Positions 43,086 through 51,221 of a stretch of 64,000 nt of DNA are shown piece after piece. Where the stretch lies: positions 124,001-188,000 of the IMG/VR virus record IMGVR_UViG_3300040801_001224; one strand, 5' to 3'. The translations under genes were made by a program, and so were the position numbers. Under the pieces are notes generated by a model. That model was given only the letters and a program-made list of their open reading frames with translations, was not told where the DNA came from and searched no databases. The stretch is from a virus. Every line of letters starts with the position of its first letter. Position 1 is the stretch's first letter.

Positions 43086-43547
43086 ATGGTACAAAGAATT
43101 CACGGTGCGGCAACCGCAATGCAGAATTTGACAGAGAATATTACCTACTACAAAGTGTATGCTCTATCAATAGGCGCAACTACAGACCCTTTAACAGCTG
43201 GCCAGGTTAATATCCATCAGACAGGCAACATTCAAGACGAAAGCCAAAAGAATTTTGAAGTACTAATACAGAGCATCGCTTTACGTGCCATGCCTGTAGT
43301 TATGAACGCACCGGTTGCTGTTTCAAATGTGGCTAATGAAGGGGCGGCAGAAATGAGCGGTGAAGGATATGTGTGGAAATTCGCTGTTGAACGTTCGGAC
43401 TATTTTACAAATGACGGCCCAAATGGAACTTTAGGTCCGGTTGGTTTCTTAGTTGATGAAATTGATGGCATTGTGTTGCCAAACGCAACAGTGTTAAGCA
43501 CGAGTGGAGCAGACCAGAACATTGAGTTTCAGGTATCGGAGTTTTAA
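43086..43547 (+). CDS. Late virion-type protein
   Basis: 153 residues, beta-rich (VYALSIGATTDPL, FEVLIQSIALRAMPVVM, YVWKFAVERSDYF). N-terminus MVQRIHG parallels the 42674 protein. Probable structural component; no match to a T4 gene. Confidence 0.65.
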   Translation: MVQRIHGAATAMQNLTENITYYKVYALSIGATTDPLTAGQVNIHQTGNIQDESQKNFEVLIQSIALRAMPVVMNAPVAVSNVANEGAAEMSGEGYVWKFAVERSDYFTNDGPNGTLGPVGFLVDEIDGIVLPNATVLSTSGADQNIEFQVSEF

Positions 43548-43548
43548 T

Positions 43549-43782
43549 ATGAGATTAATAGAAATAGCTGAAAGTGTGCCGGTGTATAAAGGCGATCCTA
43601 TATATGATGAGAGATTCATTACAAGAAGACTCCATGATAATATTCTTGCTCGGCTACAACAGGACTATCCTGATGCGGTACTAACAAAAATTGGTCCACT
43701 TGATGACGGCGGTGTTATAGCTTTTATTGAACCAGACGAAGGTTTTATATTTCATAAGGAATATGTTGAGGCTAACAAATGA
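43549..43782 (+). CDS. Small late protein with MRLIEI N-terminus
   Basis: 77 residues from ATG 43549, two bases after the preceding TAA; an in-frame start at 43504 inside the upstream gene is rejected because MRLIEIAES fits the shared late N-terminal peptide. Soluble alpha/beta. It overlaps the next start (ATGA). Confidence 0.65.
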   Translation: MRLIEIAESVPVYKGDPIYDERFITRRLHDNILARLQQDYPDAVLTKIGPLDDGGVIAFIEPDEGFIFHKEYVEANK

Positions 43783-44066
43783 AGATAACAGAGATTATTA
43801 TAGAACAAAAAGAAGAAGAAGTTTGCGAAGCTAGGATGGCTTGGGCTAGAAAAGGCAACAAAGTTGTTCGTAAGTACCGCTGTACTTCAGGCCCACGCAA
43901 AGGTAGAGTTGTATCAAATCCAACACAATGTTCAAAGCCAATTGACATAAAGAAGCGCATGAATTTAAAAAGAACAAAAGCGGCAAACGCTACACGAATT
44001 AAACGTAAGACAGCTAGGACAAAACGCTTAAACCCAGCGTCTAAAATGCTAAAGAGGTTAAACTAA
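43779..44066 (+). CDS. Very basic small late protein
   Basis: 95 residues. After MKITEIIIEQ comes an extremely basic sequence (ARKGNKVVRKYRCTSGPRKGRVV, then IKKRMNLKRTKAANATRIKRK) with two Cys. I recall this block from prohead-core regions of marine T4-like phages. DNA binding inside the capsid is a reasonable inference; IIE|Q resembles a protease cut site. Confidence 0.7.
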   Translation: MKITEIIIEQKEEEVCEARMAWARKGNKVVRKYRCTSGPRKGRVVSNPTQCSKPIDIKKRMNLKRTKAANATRIKRKTARTKRLNPASKMLKRLN

Positions 44067-44623
44067 TGATAAGAAAATTAAACGAGACTATGCAGATGTT
44101 ATCTGAAGAATCACTAGCAGACAAGCTACAAAAGGAAATGGGCATTGAAGCCACTGAAGAAGTTAAAGAGTTGGGATTCACAGAATATTTGGAAGTTGCT
44201 TCTGCCCTAGAAGCCGGTGATGAAATGATGGTGCGTGACCTGCTTGGATTGGGTCTTGAAGAAGACTACACGAAAGCTAAAGTAACTGATGTGCGTCCGG
44301 GACAAGAATTAACATATCAGGATGACAAGGGTCGTGAGACGAAAGTTGATTTGCGTGATCCAGATCATGAACTAGGTTTAGCAGTATTGGATATGACAGG
44401 AAACCGACCAGCATTGGACGATCGTGGCGAAGATGTTACGCCAAATGCCAAAGAGATTGAACGTGGTGACGAGTTTATGATTGATCTAGAAGAAATGAAA
44501 AAATTGGCTGGCATTGAAGATGAAGATGGCGCTGAAGAGGAAGTTGAAGAAACAACCTCAGCAGGCGGAATCGCAGTAGCGGCACAGCCAATGGGAAAGA
44601 TGATAAAACGTAAGAAGAAGTAA
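44066..44623 (+). CDS. Acidic late protein with LAGI motif
   Basis: 185 residues, acidic. N-terminus MIRKLNETMQMLSEESL; near the C-terminus EEMKKLAGIED carries the L-x-x-LAG[IV] motif also in the 18189 protein; a basic tail ends KRKKK. Prohead-core or scaffold-like by composition and neighbours. Confidence 0.65.
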   Translation: MIRKLNETMQMLSEESLADKLQKEMGIEATEEVKELGFTEYLEVASALEAGDEMMVRDLLGLGLEEDYTKAKVTDVRPGQELTYQDDKGRETKVDLRDPDHELGLAVLDMTGNRPALDDRGEDVTPNAKEIERGDEFMIDLEEMKKLAGIEDEDGAEEEVEETTSAGGIAVAAQPMGKMIKRKKK

Positions 44624-45057
44624 TGGACTATAAGTTAAAGAATAAATTTAAACGAATAGTTAATCGAGTTGCAGAGGATGTAACTAAAAAATATCTTATT
44701 GAAAAAATATCTGATCATACATTCAAATACCACAGTTTTATAATTGAAAAGCGTGGTACTAATGATTATGTGTGTAAAAAAGGAAAGAAAGTAATCTTTG
44801 AGGGCATATGTAACCTAAGACTCGCAACAATGTTCTGCTATAGTTACTTGTATAAGAATACAAAAGGTGTCAGACAAGAACTCAACAAGTTGAACAACGC
44901 AGTCCAGAAGAATAGACAGGATGTGCTGTTTTATAGACACTATGTTAAAGAAAGCCCAGATCAAGACCTATCGCACATATACGCTAGGATAACTGAGAGC
45001 AATTTAGTGTACGAAAAGCTTAAGGAAGATATACGAATTCTTTCAACGTCGATATAA
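44623..45057 (+). CDS. Basic late protein
   Basis: 144 residues, basic N-terminus (KLKNKFKRIVNRV), helical C-terminus with coiled-coil character. Coupled by TAATG to the acidic protein before it. No family recognised. Confidence 0.65.
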   Translation: MDYKLKNKFKRIVNRVAEDVTKKYLIEKISDHTFKYHSFIIEKRGTNDYVCKKGKKVIFEGICNLRLATMFCYSYLYKNTKGVRQELNKLNNAVQKNRQDVLFYRHYVKESPDQDLSHIYARITESNLVYEKLKEDIRILSTSI

Positions 45058-45069
45058 TTTGAGAACTCT

Positions 45070-45077
45070 GATAAATA
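45070..45077 (+). promoter_or_regulatory. Late promoter GATAAATA
   Basis: 28 bases before ATG 45106. It heads the 45106-48009 unit. Confidence 0.75.
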
Positions 45078-45105
45078 TAACAAATACACTAGGGAAATTA
45101 CAACT

Positions 45106-46020
45106 ATGTTATTAAATGAATTTAACCGTTCAGACGCTAAAAATGAGTATAAAAGCTCTGTCCGTTTATTAGAATCTACTTATGGTGTAAAGATTAAAGA
45201 AACTGACGACCTTCATAACCTATTTGTAGCCGCTTCTAAAGCTGGCGCAATCATGGAGAACTTACGTTTACAGAACCGCACTATTGAAGACAAAGAGTAT
45301 TCAAAGTACGCCTTAATCAAGGAAGCCATTACTTCTAAAATTGACGCCATATATGAGGAGCGTGTTCAAAACTTACTAGAGTTTGAAGGCATTCCATCAG
45401 TCAACACTGGTTCTGCTAAGTTCCGCAGAATATTAGACGCTACAGTAGCTCGTGCTATTGAGCAATACGATTCAGGTATGGATCTAGAAGATGTTACACG
45501 TAATGCTGTTTACGCATTCCGTAACACACCGGGTATCGTTATTCCAAGCGAAATCTTCAAAATTGAATTTGAAAAAGCATTCTTACAGAAGCTATACTTC
45601 TCGGGACGTGAGCCAGAAATGAGTCAAGCTCCAAGCTATAGTGACACAGAGCGTCCAGCGGCTACATTGCTAGATAGTATCACAGAAGAAGAACTAGCCG
45701 AAGCACTAGCTAACATGGAAGCAGTTATTGAAGGTAAGCTAACAGAAGATTCAGATGTTGACCAAGCACGTTTACAGGAAATTGCTGAAGCTATTATTAA
45801 TGAAGGTGACTTTTACAGTAGCAAAGACAAGAAAGGTAACGCTATTGGCAAGCAACAAGCAGACGTAGCAAGTAAGTACCTAGACTTTTTAGGTAGTGAT
45901 TTAAAATTAGATGGTGAAGAAGAGCCAATCGAAGTTAAATTTGGTAAAGACAAAGCAATGTCTCCAGCAGACAAAGCTAAAATAGCAAGAATTAAAAAAG
46001 CCGCGGCGGCTCAAAAATAA
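45106..46020 (+). CDS. Prohead-core-like late protein
   Basis: 304 residues, helical, N-terminus MLLNEFNRSDAK (loose match to the shared peptide). Acidic middle (EEELAEALANMEAVIEGKL) and basic Ala/Lys tail (AKIARIKKAAAAQK). Composition and position suggest an internal scaffold; unproven. Confidence 0.65.
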   Translation: MLLNEFNRSDAKNEYKSSVRLLESTYGVKIKETDDLHNLFVAASKAGAIMENLRLQNRTIEDKEYSKYALIKEAITSKIDAIYEERVQNLLEFEGIPSVNTGSAKFRRILDATVARAIEQYDSGMDLEDVTRNAVYAFRNTPGIVIPSEIFKIEFEKAFLQKLYFSGREPEMSQAPSYSDTERPAATLLDSITEEELAEALANMEAVIEGKLTEDSDVDQARLQEIAEAIINEGDFYSSKDKKGNAIGKQQADVASKYLDFLGSDLKLDGEEEPIEVKFGKDKAMSPADKAKIARIKKAAAAQK

Positions 46021-46030
46021 AGGAAATATT

Positions 46031-46579
46031 ATGAACAAAAATTACGTTAAAACAGTAAGAACATTACTAGAAAGCGAAATTGAGCAGGCTGAGGTAATCA
46101 TTGCCGCTAAAGGCTTTGCACAAGAGCTTCAAAACATGATCGAGAAAGTTGGTCGTTTAATGAACGAAGACTTGGGTCCAGTTGTTGACCAGATGCGTGA
46201 AGCATATGGCAATGAAGTGTCAGCAAACTTTGGTGAAATGATGGGTTCTCAGATGCAGGAAGTTATTGACGAACTACGCATTTCTAAAGACAAGATTGAC
46301 GATTCAGTTGACGCTATTGCTTCAGGCCAGATGCCAAGCAATGACGTTGACATGGATGCTGATCTAGACATGGGCGGCGACGATTTAGATTTAGACGCAG
46401 AACTAGAACTAGGTGACGATGACATGGACGGTGATTTAGAAGCTGATCTAGACATGGACGCAGAGCTAGAGCTAGATGACGAACCACAGTTAGGTCGTGA
46501 AACTAAAGAATCTAAAATCGAAGAACTACGCAACAAAATGCGTATGATGGAAGACAAGATCGCAAAAGCTAAGGCATAA
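46031..46579 (+). CDS. Acidic repeat protein, prohead core-like
   Basis: 182 residues. Helical N-terminal half (TLLESEIEQAEVIIAAKGFAQELQNMIEKVGRL), then residues about 105-155 are imperfect repeats of D[LM]D[LM]DAELEL-type Asp/Glu-Leu units, then a basic helical tail. TLLE|S is a good prohead-protease-like site. Highly acidic core proteins of this kind fill T4-type proheads and are degraded on maturation; the role here is inferred. Confidence 0.65.
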   Translation: MNKNYVKTVRTLLESEIEQAEVIIAAKGFAQELQNMIEKVGRLMNEDLGPVVDQMREAYGNEVSANFGEMMGSQMQEVIDELRISKDKIDDSVDAIASGQMPSNDVDMDADLDMGGDDLDLDAELELGDDDMDGDLEADLDMDAELELDDEPQLGRETKESKIEELRNKMRMMEDKIAKAKA

Positions 46580-46580
46580 T

Positions 46581-46919
46581 ATGCGCCTAAGCGAACTAGT
46601 ACTAGAGAGCGATGTAGCTCATGACATAGAAGGCGCCCTAGACAGCCTTCTTATGTCAGTACGTGCTAATGATATTAGCTCAATTGCTACAGATAAAATT
46701 GTTGACCAGTTACGTCAGCAAGGATATAGTGTTTCGACATCATCTTTAATAAACTTTATCGAAGGCAATCCCCTAGTACAAAACGCTACAGTTGATAACA
46801 TCACTTTCAAACATGCAGACAATTATGCTGTTAGTGGTGATGCAGAATCAGCAGAAAAGAATAAAGAAAAAGTCCACAGCATGGCTAAGAAAGCGGCTAT
46901 GAAGGGCATTAAACAGTAG
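46581..46919 (+). CDS. Late protein with MRLSEL N-terminus
   Basis: 112 residues. MRLSELVLES is one of the clearest copies of the shared N-terminal peptide, with LVLE|S as a possible cut site. The rest reads as a small helical domain with a winged-helix feel (DKIVDQLRQQGYSVSTSSLINFIE). Confidence 0.65.
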   Translation: MRLSELVLESDVAHDIEGALDSLLMSVRANDISSIATDKIVDQLRQQGYSVSTSSLINFIEGNPLVQNATVDNITFKHADNYAVSGDAESAEKNKEKVHSMAKKAAMKGIKQ

Positions 46920-46929
46920 AGGTTAGGTA

Positions 46930-48009
46930 ATGGCATCATGTAATAATAGCACTTGCTTTATCACAGCTAGTGAAGCAAGATCAAACGCAAGAAACAACTC
47001 CCTAGTGTTTCAGGAAATATGTGCTATACAGCAGGCTATTTTAGCGGCTATAGACGCACATCAGTTTGATGTTGTTATTGCGGATGGCACGCCAATGACT
47101 TCTGTAAACGAAATTCAAAGCGTAGTAGTTACTAACCCAGGTAGTGGCTACTCAACATTTACCGCAACAGCTTCAGTTGTACACCCAAACGGCACAGGCG
47201 CAATTATTTCACCAATTATATCAGGCACAACAGTTTCTGGGTTCACAGTTATTGATGGTGGTTCAGGATATGAGCCTATACTAGCGTCAGCAGATGCTTC
47301 AGGCATTGGTAACGGTGACGCAGTAATACAGGTTATTGCGGCAAACGATGGAATCGCAGAAGCAAATATTCTAGTTCCGGGCACAAACTACAACGTAGGA
47401 TTCACAATCCCAGTTACTCACCCTACTGGCGTTAACGCAGTTGTTACAATTTCACAAGTTGACTTAAATGGCGCAATTACAGAATTAACAATTGATAACC
47501 CAGGTACAGGATACGATCCGATAGTAGGTTCTATTGATGTGGTTCACCCAACTGGCGTGGGCTTTGATGCTATTCCAGTTGTGCTAGGTGGAGTCGTAAC
47601 TGATGTGTTCATTAATTACGGTGGTGAAGGCTATGGTGACCTAAAGCCTACTGCTACACTAGTTAATCCTACAGGCGCAGGCGCAGAATTTGATGTTACA
47701 CTATCAGCTGATCAGATAGCAAGTGTTGAAGTTGTAAATGGTGGCGCAGGCTACTCAGACCCAACAGATATTGTTATTAACGACATTCCAGGTGGCACAG
47801 GGACAGGTGCTACAGCTCTTACAGTTGTTGATGCTAGTGAATATTCAAGCACAGACTATTATAATGTATGGCAGGGCCTTGTTACTGATCCAGCAATCCA
47901 GGATCAGTTAGACAGCGTTATCTCATATTATCAGAAGCTAGGTTACAATATACGTATTGAAACTAATACCAACACCTCTGATACTATACAATGGCATATT
48001 TTCTGGTAA
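46930..48009 (+). CDS. Repeat-containing virion structural protein
   Basis: 359 residues. Helical N-terminus (SEARSNARNNSLVFQEICAIQQAILAAI); residues about 60-300 consist of some five beta repeats with GxGY and [HN]P[TN]G[TV]GA signatures; the C-terminal YYQKLGYNIRIET...IQWHIFW is a module I recall from marine T4-like structural proteins. Likely an exposed capsid or fibre protein. Confidence 0.7.
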   Translation: MASCNNSTCFITASEARSNARNNSLVFQEICAIQQAILAAIDAHQFDVVIADGTPMTSVNEIQSVVVTNPGSGYSTFTATASVVHPNGTGAIISPIISGTTVSGFTVIDGGSGYEPILASADASGIGNGDAVIQVIAANDGIAEANILVPGTNYNVGFTIPVTHPTGVNAVVTISQVDLNGAITELTIDNPGTGYDPIVGSIDVVHPTGVGFDAIPVVLGGVVTDVFINYGGEGYGDLKPTATLVNPTGAGAEFDVTLSADQIASVEVVNGGAGYSDPTDIVINDIPGGTGTGATALTVVDASEYSSTDYYNVWQGLVTDPAIQDQLDSVISYYQKLGYNIRIETNTNTSDTIQWHIFW

Positions 48010-48014
48010 ACTAC

Positions 48015-48043
48015 TTGACATAAACCCCATATAGTGCTATAAT
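48015..48043 (+). promoter_or_regulatory. Sigma70-type promoter
   Basis: TTGACA 48015-48020, 17 bases, TATAAT 48038-48043, ending five bases before ATG 48049. Confidence 0.85.
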
Positions 48044-48048
48044 GCGCT

Positions 48049-48726
48049 ATGAAGTTAAACGTTAGATACGAATACAAATCCCTAAAACAGATAAATTCTA
48101 AGACTGGGCCTAGAGTCTATGACGTTGGTGAAGATCGCAAACTTCCTAGCGTAACCACAATCTTATCTGCCACAAAGCCCAAGGAAGATCTACAGGCACT
48201 TAAAGACTGGCGTAAGCGTGTTGGTGATGAAGAAGCCAACCGAGTTACCAAGCAGTCTACGAGCATGGGATCTGACATGCACGATAACCTGGAGAAGTAC
48301 ATCCTCACAGAAGGCAAAGCTGATCTCAAAGGCGTTATGCTTGCTAAGATGATGACCAAGCTGGTCATTAAAAATGGATTATCAAAAGTAGATGAGGTAT
48401 GGGGGACAGAAGCACAACTCTATTACCCAGAACTCTACGCCGGTACAACGGACTTAGTTGGAATATGGAACGGTAAACCAGCCATAATGGATTTTAAGAA
48501 TAGTCGCAAGACAAAGAAAGAAGAATGGATTGAAGACTACAAGTATCAGCTAGTTGCTTACGCAATGGCCCACAATGAACTATTTGGTACTGATATCAAA
48601 ACCGGTGTTATTATGATGGCAACCCATGGATTGGAATATCAGGAGTTTGTTTTAGAAGGTAAGGAATTTGATAAGTATAAGCAGTTATGGTTAAATCGTG
48701 TCTATCAATACTATGAAAATGCGTAA
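48049..48726 (+). CDS. PD-(D/E)XK exonuclease-like protein (RecB/Cas4 type)
   Basis: 225 residues. LPSVTTILSATKP at the start, GSDMHDNLEKY, YAGTTDLVGIWNGKPAIMDFKNSRK (the D...D-x-K catalytic block) and YKYQLVAYAMAHNELF (QxxxY motif) define the RecB-nuclease superfamily. Found in many marine myophages, probably for DNA repair or host DNA degradation. Expected leaderless early mRNA. Confidence 0.8.
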   Translation: MKLNVRYEYKSLKQINSKTGPRVYDVGEDRKLPSVTTILSATKPKEDLQALKDWRKRVGDEEANRVTKQSTSMGSDMHDNLEKYILTEGKADLKGVMLAKMMTKLVIKNGLSKVDEVWGTEAQLYYPELYAGTTDLVGIWNGKPAIMDFKNSRKTKKEEWIEDYKYQLVAYAMAHNELFGTDIKTGVIMMATHGLEYQEFVLEGKEFDKYKQLWLNRVYQYYENA

Positions 48727-48732
48727 ATAATA

Positions 48733-48740
48733 GATAAATA
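48733..48740 (+). promoter_or_regulatory. Late promoter GATAAATA
   Basis: 28 bases before ATG 48769; AAAGGA is the ribosome site. Confidence 0.75.
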
Positions 48741-48768
48741 TAACATAATAAGCTCAAAGGAATGAACG

Positions 48769-49761
48769 ATGGCAATATCAGACGTATCTGTAGAAAGAAT
48801 ACAAAATAGACGTGGTTTAAAAATTAACTTACCACAGCCTCTAAGACCTGGTGAATACGGCTTTTGTACTGACACAAGGGAACTATTCATTGGTATAGAC
48901 CCAGAACAAATGAACGCCCCTGCTATACAGATTTATAGCGGCCAGGTTAACGTAGCAGATACTATCATGACAAATCAAATTGTCATTGGTGATACAAACA
49001 CAGTTCCTACAGATACTAACATCAGTGACTTAAATACTGCTCTAGGCATTAACCCGCTTACAGATTCAGCAGAAGGCAACGTTTATTATATCCCTGAAAC
49101 AGGCTTATTATACGTTGGTGGTGACCTAGCACAAATAGGTGATATCTCAGCAACAGTTACGGCTCAACCCTGGGTTGACAGTGTAACGACCGATCTAAAC
49201 AAGACAATTGATGCGAACGGTGGTGTTTTATTCACATACCACTCAGAAGCAAACGCAGTTGCGGCTATCTTAAATGGTGTATCAAACGATCCAGTGGCAA
49301 CTACGAAATTAAACATTGAAATACTAACAGAAGAATCGGACCTAGACGGTTCAGAGATATTAGATCCAGTCGTAACAACCCTACCTAGTGTATTAGGGTT
49401 TACGTCTATTCCAGAGTTAGTATATGAAGCAGAAGAAACAGAAACGTTTGTTATTGATTATAGCATACACGTATATGACACTTTGGACATCCCAAGTCCA
49501 ACACAGTCGTCATATGTTTCTTCAGGTAGTATGACAATCACGACAAACGTTCATACACAAGAATCATTATTGAATGAAGAAAGCACCGTTATAGCTGACG
49601 CAGGTTGGTCAGACGGTGGTGTAGATTTCCAAGCAGTGTTTACACCAGGCGGAAGTCCATTAACAGGCACAGTTGAAATACAGTACTTCCATAGTATTCC
49701 TGTAAGCCCAACAAAAGAAGTAGTATTTAAGACAAACACAAAACGCTGGTCGAGCTTCTAA
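48769..49761 (+). CDS. Virion fibre-type structural protein
   Basis: 330 residues. The N-terminus VERIQNRRGLKINLPQPLRPGEYGFCTDTRELFIG matches the attachment domain found at the start of many phage tail or head fibres (R-x-G...LP-x-PL-x-x-GE...DT-x-x-LFIG). The rest is beta-rich. It is likely surface-exposed. Confidence 0.7.
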   Translation: MAISDVSVERIQNRRGLKINLPQPLRPGEYGFCTDTRELFIGIDPEQMNAPAIQIYSGQVNVADTIMTNQIVIGDTNTVPTDTNISDLNTALGINPLTDSAEGNVYYIPETGLLYVGGDLAQIGDISATVTAQPWVDSVTTDLNKTIDANGGVLFTYHSEANAVAAILNGVSNDPVATTKLNIEILTEESDLDGSEILDPVVTTLPSVLGFTSIPELVYEAEETETFVIDYSIHVYDTLDIPSPTQSSYVSSGSMTITTNVHTQESLLNEESTVIADAGWSDGGVDFQAVFTPGGSPLTGTVEIQYFHSIPVSPTKEVVFKTNTKRWSSF

Positions 49762-50199
49762 TTGAAAAACTGGAACAACTTACATCATACCGCTCGTATG
49801 CTAGAGTGGGGCGACTTTAGATCTGATATTAGTGGAGACACACTTTTCGAGCAGATTGAAGCCATTGCTGACTATTTTAAGGATGTACCTATAGCCTCCA
49901 GGCAGTTGGATTACTACACTCCTGGATCATGGCCATCTCCCTGGGAGATATTACACTATGGTCAGATGTGTCCTAGTAGTGTGTCACTATTAATGGCATA
50001 TACATTACTACTTAATGGGCAGGCAGACTTTAAATTATTATTGATTGACGATAACATAGATTATTATTTAGTCCCTTTAATAGAAGGGCAGTATATATTG
50101 AACTATATCCTAGGTGAAGTAGTCAACCTAGATACTATCAGAAATGATATCAAGGTTAAACACACATACAATCCTTCGGATTTAAAAGATATATACTAA
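49762..50199 (+). CDS. Hypothetical protein with TTG start
   Basis: 145 residues beginning at TTG 49762 directly after the TAA of the previous gene, so it probably depends on reinitiation. Contains WPSPWEILHYGQMCPSSVSLLMAYTLLL, an unusual Trp/Pro then hydrophobic helix. No family recognised. Confidence 0.6.
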   Translation: MKNWNNLHHTARMLEWGDFRSDISGDTLFEQIEAIADYFKDVPIASRQLDYYTPGSWPSPWEILHYGQMCPSSVSLLMAYTLLLNGQADFKLLLIDDNIDYYLVPLIEGQYILNYILGEVVNLDTIRNDIKVKHTYNPSDLKDIY

Positions 50200-50228
50200 C
50201 ACATACATAGAAAATTGGAGAATAATAA

Positions 50229-51221
50229 ATGGCAGTTCAAATGAAAACCTATAAGGAAGCCTACGTCTATGACTATGACGTACCGGTGGAAATGGCCAAA
50301 CAACAGAATGAAGTTTTTTGGTTAGCAGATGAAATTAAAGTAGAAAAAGACGTACAGGACATCATGGTAAACATGACAGAGTCTGAGCGTCACGGTGTTA
50401 TCACAGTGTTAAAACTGTTTACACTATACGAGTTAGTTATTGGCAAGGAATACTGGGGCAACCGTGTGATGAAGACATTCCCTCGCCCAGACATACAGAT
50501 GATGGCAAGTGCGTTCTCATACTTTGAGTTAAACGTTCACGCACCATTCTATAACAAACTAAACGAAGCCCTTCACCTTAACACTGAAGAGTTTTATACA
50601 TCTTACGTTGACGATCCAGTTCTTAAAGAGCGTATGCGTTTCGTAGAGAAGTCTGTTATCAGCAAGAAAGATCTTGTTTCTGTTGGTGCATTTTCACTTA
50701 TCGAAGGTGCTGTACTGTATTCTGCATTTGCTTTCTTAAAGCACTTCCAGTCAGTGGGCAAAAACAAGTTATTAAACGTGGTACGTGGTATTAACTTCTC
50801 AGTGCGTGACGAAAACCTACACTGCCTAGGTGGAGCATGGATTTACAATCAGCTAAAGAAAGAAATGATTGAAGCAGGTGAAGAAGATGAGCAATACTTC
50901 AAAGACGTTGAAGAAGAAATCCGTGCAGTAGCATCTAAGATTTACGAACACGAAGCACGTATCGTTGACATGATCTTTGAAGAAGGTCCAATGGATGGTA
51001 TTACAGATATCCAGATGAAGCGTTTCATTGAATCACGCATTAACATCTGTCTGAAGAACTTAGAAATCAAGCCAATCTTTGAATCAACATACAATCCTAT
51101 TGCGGATTGGTTCTACGACGGAATCAACGCATATCAGATGAACGACTTCTTCACAGGAGTTGGTAACAGTTATAACAGAAACTGGTCAGAAGACAGTTTC
51201 TCATGGGGGCAAGTAGAATGA
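50229..51221 (+). CDS. nrdB: Ribonucleotide reductase beta subunit (NrdB)
   Basis: 330 residues. Diiron ligand regions are visible: ITVLKLFTLYELVIG, YFELNVHAPFYNKL (E and H), FSLIEGAVLYSAF (E), and RDENLHC (E and H). It generates the radical used by NrdA, whose start overlaps the stop (ATGA). Preceded by GGAG. Supplies dNDPs for phage DNA synthesis. Confidence 0.92.
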   Translation: MAVQMKTYKEAYVYDYDVPVEMAKQQNEVFWLADEIKVEKDVQDIMVNMTESERHGVITVLKLFTLYELVIGKEYWGNRVMKTFPRPDIQMMASAFSYFELNVHAPFYNKLNEALHLNTEEFYTSYVDDPVLKERMRFVEKSVISKKDLVSVGAFSLIEGAVLYSAFAFLKHFQSVGKNKLLNVVRGINFSVRDENLHCLGGAWIYNQLKKEMIEAGEEDEQYFKDVEEEIRAVASKIYEHEARIVDMIFEEGPMDGITDIQMKRFIESRINICLKNLEIKPIFESTYNPIADWFYDGINAYQMNDFFTGVGNSYNRNWSEDSFSWGQVE

